From Caldifarciminota bacterium (GTDB lineage: Bacteria > Hydrothermota > Hydrothermia > S141-80): a DNA stretch of 7,304 nt. Below, piece after piece: positions 1 to 6,289 of this stretch. Below the pieces are notes generated by a model. It did no database searches and was not told where the DNA came from. It saw nothing but the letters and a program-made list of their open reading frames with translations. The translations under genes were made by a program, and so were the position numbers. The stretch covers positions 1 through 7,304 of the forward strand of contig JALUJC010000308.1 in assembly GCA_027053375.1 (NCBI GenBank), written 5' to 3'. How positions within the stretch are numbered: position 1 is the stretch's first letter; each line of letters begins with the position of its first letter.

Positions 1-141
1 TGGATCCTCCGTCATCTTGGGGAAGTCCCCTCCCGGCGGTCCTTCCGGATTGGCCGGCTCCGCTTTGAGGTGGTGGATCGCACCCCCACCCGCATTGAAC
101 GGGTCCGCATCTGGGCCGGCGGAATGGTACGCCGGGTGTAA
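1..141 (+). CDS. C-terminal end of a CorC/HlyC-type transporter-associated protein (5' truncated)
   Basis: Frame 1 is open from the first base to a TAA at 139-141 and gives 46 residues. They read LRHLGEVPSRR, then FRIGRLRFEVVD, then RIERVRIWAG. This is the pattern of the CorC_HlyC transporter-associated domain, which ends many DUF21/CBS-pair membrane proteins (the hemolysin-like HlyC/CorC/TlyC group): a G-x-[IV]-P turn, an alternating hydrophobic F-E-V strand, then R-I-x-x-V-R-I. In those families the domain is cytoplasmic, follows a CBS pair and is linked to Mg2+/Co2+ transport or efflux, although many members are uncharacterised. The membrane DUF21 and CBS parts would lie upstream, outside the window, so the subfamily cannot be assigned. 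The next gene starts 224 bases downstream behind its own leader and is probably a separate transcription unit. The match is by eye on a short fragment. Confidence 0.72.
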   Translation, partial: WILRHLGEVPSRRSFRIGRLRFEVVDRTPTRIERVRIWAGGMVRRV

Positions 142-148
142 CCTTTTT
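116..148 (+). terminator. Weak terminator-like hairpin overlapping the stop codon of the first gene
   Basis: CCGGCG (116-121) pairs perfectly with CGCCGG (130-135) around an 8-base loop, and a run of five T follows at 144-148. The stem is short and eight bases separate it from the T run, so this is at best a weak intrinsic terminator. An alternative small stem, GGTAC (126-130) with GTAACC (138-143, one bulged A), abuts the T run directly. A terminator here would fit the change from the CorC-like gene to the Ig-repeat gene. Confidence 0.3.
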
Positions 149-232
149 GTGCACGCTGGACCCATGATGCAAAAGTGATATATTCCCTGAGTCGTTAATG
201 CCGGGTTAAGAATCCACCTTCCTCTGACGATC

Positions 233-260
233 TTGGAAGGTTCCGTGGAGTATATATAAA
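233..260 (+). promoter_or_regulatory. Candidate sigma-70-type promoter for the Ig-repeat gene
   Basis: TTGGAA (233-238, four of six matches to the -35 consensus) lies 16 bases upstream of TATAAA (255-260, five of six matches to the -10). The -10 sits in the AT-rich run TATATAAAATAAAT. Transcription would begin near 267 and leave a leader of about 100 bases before the ATG at 366. A 7-bp dyad (ACCTTCC at 216-222, GGAAGGT at 235-241) overlaps the -35 and could be an operator, or chance. A second AT-rich element, TATATATT at 311-318, is closer to the gene, but I see no properly spaced -35 for it. The call rests on consensus matching only. Confidence 0.4.
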
Positions 261-352
261 ATAAATCGTTGGCTGACCGACCGGTTGGGAAGACGGTGGC
301 AAAAATCTTGTATATATTGAATTGAAATGAAGGTTGGGAACCCGCATGATAC

Positions 353-360
353 AAGGAGGT
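353..360 (+). promoter_or_regulatory. Strong Shine-Dalgarno that fixes the Ig-repeat gene start
   Basis: AAGGAGGT ends five bases before the ATG at 366. The same frame is open from an earlier ATG at 327, but AT-rich sequence without any Shine-Dalgarno precedes that codon. The 13 extra residues would also put charged sequence ahead of the signal peptide. The start at 366 is therefore preferred. Confidence 0.88.
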
Positions 361-365
361 ACTGC

Positions 366-3300
366 ATGAGAAAGGTCGGATGGTTGCTGGGACTGGTGGT
401 TCCCCTGATGGCCGGGTACTACCAGACCCCGAATTATCGGGTGCGGGTCTGGCTGAATGGGGGCCAGTCCTACACCGATAGTGTGAATCTGGCCAACCGG
501 AGTCTGTGGATCCAGGACGTTTCCTGGATTCCGGCGGCCACAGTGCACTGGATCAGTACGCGTCAGAACTGCTCCTTCAACGTGGATGTGACCCACAATG
601 CCACGACATTTTCCTACAATGACGGTGCCAACAACAACCCTGGTCCCACGAACACCTGGGTGGGACAGCGTGCCAACGGCCTGTGGATCACCACGGTGAC
701 CAACGTGAGTGCTGCAGGATGCTGGGATGAGTGGCGTGACTGGACAATGGAGATCGCCTTTCTGCCCACGGTTCAAATTGTATCTCCCGCCAATGGGGGG
801 TACATCAGCGGGACCTTCCCTCTTCGTGTGAATACCACGGGTACCCAGCAGCTTACGGTGTTTCTCGAGGATGCGACAGGCGGCATCTGGACGGTTCAGA
901 ACTGGTTGCAGAATCCCCTGGACAACCAGGGAACCATTGACTGGAATTACATCAACACCTACGACACCCGTCTGATCCCGGATGGGGTGTACACCCTGTA
1001 TGCGATTGGGCTGGACAACGAGAGTCTTGCGGATACAGATTCGGTTCAGCTCACCGTGGACAACACCCCACCCACCGTGGGACCCTATGCACCTTTGGAC
1101 GGGGCGACGGTAACCGGAAGCGTGGTGTTTTCGGTCAATGCCTATGACGCCATTGCGCTCAAAGAGGTCACGCTCTCGGTGGATGGGGATGCACCGGTGG
1201 TGATGAATTGGAACGCCACCTCGGGACGGTACGAAACCACCCTGAATACAGCAAATTACAACGATGGGGTTCATACCATCACTTATACAGCGGTGGACTC
1301 CGCCGGGAATGTGACCACCCACACCCTGACGGTCACCTTCGATCAGACCCCTCCCACAGCCGCGGTTCTTTCCCCCCAGGGAGGTGCTTATCTTGCAGGT
1401 TCTTCCAGCATTGTGGTGCAGGCACAGGACAACCTTGGTCTTTCCGGCGTGCAGCTAACTTTTGGCGGAACACTTGCCTCTCTGGGTACGGTGAATGCCC
1501 TCTATGACGCGGGGACAGGTACCTATACCTATACGCTAAACACGGCGCTGTTCAACGATGGACCTGCCACGGTGCAGGCGACGGTGACCGATCAGGCTGG
1601 CCTTTCCTCCACCTCCGCGCAGGTTTCCTTCTGGGTGGACAACCATGCCCCCACCCTGCAGGTGCTGGATCCTCAGGATGGAACGGTGCATGCAGGATCA
1701 CTGAGCGTCTCCATCCTGGCCTCAGATGCAAACGGGATCTCCTCCGTGAATCCCCCGACACTCCAGGTGGATGGAGGACCTGCGCTTCCCTTCCAGTGGG
1801 TGGCCGGAGACACTTTTACCGTGATTTTCAATACTGCAGATTACGCCGATGGACAGCATACCCTTCTGATGACGGTGCAGGACAGTGCCGGTCGGGTGAC
1901 GCAGGCTTCACGAACAGTCACTTTTGACAACACCGCCCCCACCGTGGCGGTGCTTGCGCCCAACGACAATGTTTATGTGAGCGATACCCTCTGGGTGCGG
2001 GTCCAGGCCAGTGATGCATCTGGTGTGGATCGTGTGGACCTCACATTTGGTGGTGTTCTTTCCTCCCTGGGGACACGCCAGGCTACGCTGGATCCAGCAA
2101 CGGGATTGTATGTGTTTCCGGTGGATACGCGTGCCTTTGCGGACGGGGCAGCAAGCGTGCAGGCCACGGCCTATGATCCTGGAGGATTGAGCACCCAGAC
2201 CGCGGTGGTAAACTTCTTCGTGGACAACGCTGCTCCCAATGTGCAGGTTCTTTCTCCTGCGGATAGCGCGGTGGTCTCCGGGGACGTGACCCTGCAGGTG
2301 CTTGCCTTTGATGATGCAGGGATCGCTTCTGTGGACGTCTCGCTGGACGGGGGTCCTTACCAGGCCATGACCCAGGTGGGTGCCAGTGATACCTTTACCC
2401 TCGTTCTACCTACGGCAACCTACACAGAAGGTACCCATGACCTCGTCGTTCGGGCCCGCTCTACCACCGGAGCAGAACAGGTGCTCCACCAGACGCTGGT
2501 GTTTGATAACACCGCACCCACGGTTGCACTGGTGAATCCCCAGCAGAATGCCCATGTCCGTGGTGTGTTGCAGGTTCAGGGAACGGCGGCCGACAACCTG
2601 GGATTACAGTCTGTGCGGTTTGTGTTCGGTGGTGTTCTTGCGGGAATGGGTACGGTGGATGCAGCCTACAATGCGGTGACCGATCAGTATGAACTTCCTG
2701 TGGACACACGGAACGTGCCGGATGGTTCCGGACAGGTTGTGATCCAGGCTCGGGATCACGCGGGGTGGGTATCCACCGACACGGTGATCTTCACCGTGGA
2801 CAACACCGCCCCCACAGCCCGGTTTGAGATCCAGGGCATCACAGGAGATACCATTGTCCCCAACACGCCCTACACTGTCCGAATTGTCACCTCAGAACCG
2901 CTGGTGCAGTTCCCCTATTTCGCCTTCCTTCCCGAAGGTTATGATACGGTGCTGCTTGCCGCCCAGCAGGTTTCCGACACAGAGTATACCGCGACCCTGC
3001 AGATGGATGGAAGTACAGGGGATGTTCGGGTACAGTTCCTGTTCCGCGGTCAGGATGCCGCAGGAAATGTGGGTCAGGCGATTACCACAGGTGAATGGTT
3101 TTTCCTGAACGTTCAGGCGCCGGTTCTTACACACCAGCCAGTGGATATGGCGGTGGCTGCACAGGATCTGACCATCACAATCACCACCGGTGGAAGCCGA
3201 AACATCCAGGCAAAACTCTACTACAAAGGGCATTTTGAGGATAATTACCGGGTGATGAGCTTCACAGGAACCAACCCACTGATCGTGACCATACCCGGGG

Positions 3301-4091
3301 ATGAAGTGGGACTCCAGGGACTGGATTACTACATCGAGGCGACCAATGAGGAAGGGACGGTCACCCGTTTCGCCACACCCGATCAGCCGCACTATGTAAA
3401 GGTTGTGGCCTTTGTGGAAAATGGACAAACCTACGATGACGGGATCTATCGGCTGAGTGTTCCCGCGGGTGCGTTACCCCAGGGACAGAAGATCGGGTTA
3501 TCCATGCCCTTCGCTCGTCCAAGTGTCCCGGCAGATCTCCCATTCACCGGGTATTTCCTGCAGTTGATCGGTCCTGCGAACCTCCAGCAACCTGTGCACC
3601 TCACGCTGTCGTACCGCGCTTCGGACGTGGTGGGCATGAACGAAGACATGCTGAAAGCGATCCGTACCTCCGACGGTTCGGTGTTTGGCGAAGCGCAGCC
3701 CGATGCACGCGCCCACAAACTAACCATTCAGCTGACCGGCAGTCTCGCGGATACCACGAACCTGGCATTCGTTGAAAAGTATGTGGCGCTGGATTCGCTG
3801 GCGCTTCTGCCGAAAGCCAACGTGTTTATGGCACCCAGTCCGATCCGGGATGTTCAGCGTGCAACGCTGACATTCTTCCTCAATCCACAATCCGGCCAGC
3901 CTCTTCCTGATCAGGTGATTGTAGAAATCTATGATATCTCCGGTGATCCGGTGGCACGATGGACCCTTGCGCCCTCACCCGGGTTAAACCGTGTAACGTG
4001 GGATGTGTCTCGCATTCCTCGCGGCCTGTATATCTTCCGTGTGAAGGCGGGCAGTGAGGAAGTGGTCAAACGGGTCGCGGTGATTAAGTAA
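366..4091 (+). CDS. Large secreted multi-Ig-domain protein with a FlgD/T9SS-like C-terminal domain
   Basis: The 1241-residue product starts with a signal peptide (MRKVGWLLGLVVPLMAG), so it is exported and probably surface-attached or released. Residues about 18-133 form an N-terminal domain I do not recognise. It is rich in Trp, Asn and Thr and holds the protein's only two cysteines (69 and 119). A divergent Ig-like domain follows (about 134-230), then six bacterial Ig-like domains (231-810) joined by linkers such as VDNTPPTV and FDNTAPTV at 231, 325, 424, 520, 619, 713 and 811. Next come another Ig-like domain (about 819-919), an Ig/FN3-like domain containing DYYIEATNEEG (about 920-1012), a beta-rich ZU5-like stretch containing LSVPAGALPQGQ (about 1013-1140), and a C-terminal FlgD-Ig/type IX sorting-like domain (1153-1241: APSPI, VEIYDISGDPVARW, PRGLYIFRV). 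No catalytic motif is visible, so an adhesive or structural role is inferred. The PorV/PorQ-like gene lies directly downstream. Confidence 0.9.
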   Translation: MRKVGWLLGLVVPLMAGYYQTPNYRVRVWLNGGQSYTDSVNLANRSLWIQDVSWIPAATVHWISTRQNCSFNVDVTHNATTFSYNDGANNNPGPTNTWVGQRANGLWITTVTNVSAAGCWDEWRDWTMEIAFLPTVQIVSPANGGYISGTFPLRVNTTGTQQLTVFLEDATGGIWTVQNWLQNPLDNQGTIDWNYINTYDTRLIPDGVYTLYAIGLDNESLADTDSVQLTVDNTPPTVGPYAPLDGATVTGSVVFSVNAYDAIALKEVTLSVDGDAPVVMNWNATSGRYETTLNTANYNDGVHTITYTAVDSAGNVTTHTLTVTFDQTPPTAAVLSPQGGAYLAGSSSIVVQAQDNLGLSGVQLTFGGTLASLGTVNALYDAGTGTYTYTLNTALFNDGPATVQATVTDQAGLSSTSAQVSFWVDNHAPTLQVLDPQDGTVHAGSLSVSILASDANGISSVNPPTLQVDGGPALPFQWVAGDTFTVIFNTADYADGQHTLLMTVQDSAGRVTQASRTVTFDNTAPTVAVLAPNDNVYVSDTLWVRVQASDASGVDRVDLTFGGVLSSLGTRQATLDPATGLYVFPVDTRAFADGAASVQATAYDPGGLSTQTAVVNFFVDNAAPNVQVLSPADSAVVSGDVTLQVLAFDDAGIASVDVSLDGGPYQAMTQVGASDTFTLVLPTATYTEGTHDLVVRARSTTGAEQVLHQTLVFDNTAPTVALVNPQQNAHVRGVLQVQGTAADNLGLQSVRFVFGGVLAGMGTVDAAYNAVTDQYELPVDTRNVPDGSGQVVIQARDHAGWVSTDTVIFTVDNTAPTARFEIQGITGDTIVPNTPYTVRIVTSEPLVQFPYFAFLPEGYDTVLLAAQQVSDTEYTATLQMDGSTGDVRVQFLFRGQDAAGNVGQAITTGEWFFLNVQAPVLTHQPVDMAVAAQDLTITITTGGSRNIQAKLYYKGHFEDNYRVMSFTGTNPLIVTIPGDEVGLQGLDYYIEATNEEGTVTRFATPDQPHYVKVVAFVENGQTYDDGIYRLSVPAGALPQGQKIGLSMPFARPSVPADLPFTGYFLQLIGPANLQQPVHLTLSYRASDVVGMNEDMLKAIRTSDGSVFGEAQPDARAHKLTIQLTGSLADTTNLAFVEKYVALDSLALLPKANVFMAPSPIRDVQRATLTFFLNPQSGQPLPDQVIVEIYDISGDPVARWTLAPSPGLNRVTWDVSRIPRGLYIFRVKAGSEEVVKRVAVIK
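1056..2795 (+). repeat. Three tandem two-domain (A-B) Ig super-repeats within the surface protein
   Basis: The six central Ig domains alternate between two types. A-type domains (from 1056, 1635 and 2220) run 94, 96 and 94 residues, carry a VDG/LDGG-type turn in mid-domain, and lead into a linker beginning FD. B-type domains (from 1338, 1923 and 2502) run 99, 99 and 98 residues, carry LTFGGxLxSLGT or FVFGGVLAGMGT, and lead into a linker beginning VDN. The A-B unit is thus 193, 195 and 192 residues, about 580 bases. DNA identity between units is mostly low. Linker codons keep exact matches of about 17 bases, such as TCACCGTGGACAACACC at 1051 and 2791. This indicates old duplication of a domain pair rather than recent expansion. 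Confidence 0.82.
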
Positions 4092-4097
4092 GGAGGT
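4090..4097 (+). promoter_or_regulatory. Ribosome binding site overlapping the upstream stop codon
   Basis: AAGGAGGT begins on the last two bases of the Ig-repeat gene's TAA (4089-4091) and lies five bases before the ATG at 4103. Ribosomes finishing the large gene therefore stop directly on this site. This supports one transcript with coupled translation of the two proteins. Confidence 0.85.
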
Positions 4098-4102
4098 GGA
4101 TC

Positions 4103-5101
4103 ATGTTGGTGAAAAAAATTGCGCTTTTTCTGGGGTTAACAACGGTTCTGTCCGCTTTTCCCTCGGCTGCTTATCTCAAGCTGGAACCCTCCGTTCGTTT
4201 CGCGGGTATGGGCGAAATTGGGGTGGCCCTGGGGGAGCGTGCAGCGGATATGTGGGCGAATCCAGCCAGTGTGGCCCGGATTCATCGCTTTGATTTCTCG
4301 GCCAACTACATGGAGTGGATTACGGGGATCCAGTATTCGGTGGCATCCGTGGCGTTCCGGCCCTACAACAAAAAGCAGGAAGGTCAGGAGAAGCAGACGC
4401 TATCCACGCTCAGTTACGGTCTTTCAGTGATGACCCTGAATGCGGGAGGGATGGAGGCCCGCAACACCGATGGTGAACTTCTGGGTACCTTCAGCGCAGG
4501 AGCCCAGGTGGTTAATGCATCGTTCGGTCGGATTCTCTATAAAGGAATCTACGGAGGAGTGAGCGCCAAGTGGATTCGGGATGTCATTGACCGGAATATT
4601 GCGCAGGGCTATGCCTTTGATATCGGATTCCTCTACGCACCGGATCCTTCCTATGCCTTTGGGCTCGTTATCCGGAATCTGGGGCCGGGCTTGAGTTATG
4701 GGAATCAGACGGTGTATACCCAGACCACCTTTGCGCTTCCTTCGGATGTGCGAGTTTCGGGAAGCTACATCTATCGGGATCCTTCTTTTGGGTATTTCGC
4801 CATGAATGCGGACGCAGGGTGGATGGGTCTGACCTCTACAGACGCTTCCGACCAGTATGCGTTCGCGGGTGTGAGTGCGGAACTGAACATTCTGGATTAC
4901 CTGGTTCTGCGTGGCGGATACAAGAAACCCTTTGGAATGCACGTGCAGAGTGACAATACGATTTCTGCCGCCACCCAGACGCCTGCGGTCTATGGCTTTG
5001 GTGCCACGGTACTCTATGGGCCCCTGGAGGTGGATTATGCCTATTACGTCCGGAATGAGGTCATGAACAGCCACCGGTTCGGGTTCGGCGTCCGGTTCTG
5101 A
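4103..5101 (+). CDS. PorV/PorQ-family outer-membrane beta-barrel protein
   Basis: The product is 332 residues. It has a signal peptide (about 1-23, MLVKKIALFLGLTTVLSAFPSAA in two pieces: charged start, then a hydrophobic core ending SAA). The N-terminal family signature follows: VRFAGMGEIGVAL (31-43), then AADMWANPASVA (47-58). The rest alternates short amphipathic strands, with NLGPGLSYG (192-200), LPSDVRVSGSY (212-222) and a C-terminal strand HRFGFGVRF. The terminal Phe is typical of the beta-signal recognised by the BAM machinery. PorV and PorQ are 14-strand FadL-like barrels. In type IX secretion PorV binds cargo C-terminal domains and carries them to the attachment complex. The substrate gene ends 11 bases upstream and carries such a C-terminal domain, so a cargo-partner pair is plausible. 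Many FCB-type genomes have several PorV/PorQ paralogues of unknown role, so function is less certain than family. Confidence 0.85.
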   Translation: MLVKKIALFLGLTTVLSAFPSAAYLKLEPSVRFAGMGEIGVALGERAADMWANPASVARIHRFDFSANYMEWITGIQYSVASVAFRPYNKKQEGQEKQTLSTLSYGLSVMTLNAGGMEARNTDGELLGTFSAGAQVVNASFGRILYKGIYGGVSAKWIRDVIDRNIAQGYAFDIGFLYAPDPSYAFGLVIRNLGPGLSYGNQTVYTQTTFALPSDVRVSGSYIYRDPSFGYFAMNADAGWMGLTSTDASDQYAFAGVSAELNILDYLVLRGGYKKPFGMHVQSDNTISAATQTPAVYGFGATVLYGPLEVDYAYYVRNEVMNSHRFGFGVRF

Positions 5102-5119
5102 CAAAGCAGCCTGGTGAGT

Positions 5120-5165
5120 CCTGCGGGGCGTGTGGGGTGTGAAGCCCCCCGCCCCGCAGGCTTTC
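5120..5165 (+). terminator. GC-rich intrinsic terminator-like hairpin after the PorV-like gene
   Basis: CCTGCGGGGCG (5120-5130) is perfectly complementary to CGCCCCGCAGG (5150-5160). The 19-base loop contains GGGG and CCCCC runs that can lengthen the stem. The following CTTTCTCTG is only pyrimidine-rich, not a clean T run, so termination may be partial or Rho-assisted. The position, 18 bases after the stop codon, suits the end of the Ig-repeat/PorV transcript. Confidence 0.68.
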
Positions 5166-5176
5166 TCTGAAAATGC

Positions 5177-5200
5177 GCCGGGGGCGAGATCGCCCCCGGC
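5177..5200. terminator. Second GC-rich hairpin in tandem with the first
   Basis: GCCGGGGGCG (5177-5186) pairs with CGCCCCCGGC (5191-5200) around AGAT, a 10-bp stem of nearly all G-C pairs and very stable for its size. No T run follows. It could act as a backup terminator, an RNA-stabilising 3' end, or a dispersed GC-rich element. It lies within the spacer before the hydrolase gene and does not fit a coding reading. Confidence 0.5.
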
Positions 5201-5316
5201 AACCATCCCACACCACCCGACCTCCCATAAAAGATTATACGGTGAAACTGATGGATGGGGTGTGCGCTATATCACAACCCACCGGTCAGATCTGGACGGT
5301 ACGGAAGGAAACGTGT

Positions 5317-6075
5317 ATGCTGTGCAGGATGTCGACAGATTTTCCCTGGCTGGTGGATGGACCGGGACATTCCCCGTACATGCTATTTCTCCCCGGTTTG
5401 CTCGGGGATGAACACCTTTTTTCCCCTGTGACCGGTCTCCTCTCAGAACACGGATACACCTCCATCCGGACTTCTTATCCCTGGCGGCCCTTCACCCTTC
5501 ATTCCTTTGCGCACGATCTTCTGGCCCGCCTTCCTCACGCACCGGTTGTTGTGGTGGGAACCTCCATGGGCGCGTACCTGGCACAGCTTCTGGCGACCCT
5601 GGCTCCCGTGCGGATTCAGGGGGTGGTGCTGGTGAACACCTTTGCCTCGGCAGCCGCGGTGATGGGCAACATCCGCTGGTTGTTGCGCGCTCCCTGGCTT
5701 CCGGGAGGATGGCTCAAGCAGCAGATCAGGAAGGGACTCACCCCTGAGCATTTTGGACACGATCCGGTCAACCAGAGCAGGGTGCTGGATGTGCTGGATC
5801 GGCTTCCTCCCCGCGCGCTTCATGCGCGTCTTCGTGCACTGGCTGGACAACCCACCCTTCCGCCCCATCCCGAACGTGTTCCGGCGGTGGTCTTTTTTAC
5901 ACGTGGAGATCCCACGGTTCCGGATGCCCAGCGTTCTGCTCTGCTGGAACGGGTTCATCCTCTTTATGTGTATGAGTTCACGGCAGGTGGGCATTTCCCC
6001 TATCTTGCGCAGCCTGCACGCTTTCACGATGTGTTGCTGACAGCGCATCAGCATCTGACAGGCGCGACACGTTGA
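5317..6075 (+). CDS. Alpha/beta hydrolase resembling maspardin (SPG21-like)
   Basis: The 252-residue product starts at the ATG preceded by GGAAGGA (5303-5309). The frame is open back to 5173, but those codons run through a GC-rich hairpin and lack homology. The fold is a cytoplasmic alpha/beta hydrolase. It has an oxyanion-loop FLPGLLGDE (from 24), nucleophile elbow GTSMGA with Ser83, candidate acid Asp198 in TRGDPTVPD, and His226 in GGHFPYLAQP, so the triad appears complete. The order GTSMGAYLAQ, VVLVNTF, DVLDRLPPRALHARL, then AGGHFPYL matches what I recall of maspardin (GASLGG, LILCNSF, MVDRLESL, GGNFPYL). Human maspardin binds other proteins and has no proven enzymatic activity. The bacterial substrate is unknown. 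No signal peptide is seen. The gene has its own spacer, and the small gene follows after 31 bases. An ordinary esterase or peptidase-like hydrolase is the alternative. Confidence 0.82.
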   Translation: MLCRMSTDFPWLVDGPGHSPYMLFLPGLLGDEHLFSPVTGLLSEHGYTSIRTSYPWRPFTLHSFAHDLLARLPHAPVVVVGTSMGAYLAQLLATLAPVRIQGVVLVNTFASAAAVMGNIRWLLRAPWLPGGWLKQQIRKGLTPEHFGHDPVNQSRVLDVLDRLPPRALHARLRALAGQPTLPPHPERVPAVVFFTRGDPTVPDAQRSALLERVHPLYVYEFTAGGHFPYLAQPARFHDVLLTAHQHLTGATR

Positions 6076-6106
6076 CCGACCTGCCTGCAGGCTCCATAAT
6101 TCCAGC

Positions 6107-6289
6107 ATGAATCAGGAAGAAATGAAGGGGTATGTGCGCGATCTTCTGGATCGGCTGGATGAAGAGCAACTCCGTATTTTGCTGGATTTTCTGGAGATTC
6201 TGATGGGCGAATCCCTGATGGGGCAAAGCGGTATACAGGGAGATATTCCACTCTGGAACGAACTTCAATGGGACTCCCGGAAAGAATAA
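6107..6289 (+). CDS. Small acidic helical protein of unknown function, overlapping rsfS
   Basis: I do not recognise this 60-residue protein. Residues 1-33 look like one or two amphipathic helices with regularly spaced leucines (VRDLLDRLDEEQLRILLDF). The tail holds IPLWNELQWDS. It has 14 Asp/Glu against 6 Lys/Arg, with no signal peptide and no cysteine. The start is uncertain. The ATG at 6107 has no good Shine-Dalgarno. A second ATG at 6122 has AGGAAG a little too close upstream and would give 55 residues. The end overlaps the start of rsfS by 22 bases in another frame, which suggests translational coupling. The leucine-rich acidic sequence and snug position support a real gene, but without homologues it could be spurious. 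Confidence 0.58.
   Translation: MNQEEMKGYVRDLLDRLDEEQLRILLDFLEILMGESLMGQSGIQGDIPLWNELQWDSRKE

Noticed and set aside
195..1322. Long open frame of 375 codons on the minus strand opposite the leader and the N-terminal part of the surface gene
   Set aside because: It is antisense to a gene with clear domains and a strong RBS. Its product is rich in His, Gly, Arg and Pro with no recognisable motif, as expected from the complement of a GC-biased gene.
1056..2795. CRISPR-like or recently expanded DNA repeat
   Set aside because: The periodicity is at the protein domain level. Only short linker strings of about 17 bases are exact at the DNA level, and no short direct repeat with regular spacers exists.
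4424..5206. Minus-strand open frame of 260 codons opposite the PorV-like gene
   Set aside because: It is a shadow of the PorV-like gene. The product is low-complexity (His, Arg, Ile, Pro), has no domain, and starts inside the hairpin region.
5226..5273. Possible -10 elements (CATAAA, TATACG, TATATC) for a hydrolase promoter
   Set aside because: Each matches only four of six consensus bases and none has an acceptable -35 at 16-18 bases. A promoter here is likely on context but not visible enough to annotate.
5173..5316. 48-codon N-terminal extension of the hydrolase
   Set aside because: The stretch runs through the second GC-rich hairpin and low-complexity codons. A good Shine-Dalgarno lies just before 5317, and the core fold begins only after that point.
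5443..6108. Minus-strand open frame of 221 codons opposite the hydrolase
   Set aside because: The + strand carries a complete catalytic triad in the expected order. The antisense product has no family features.
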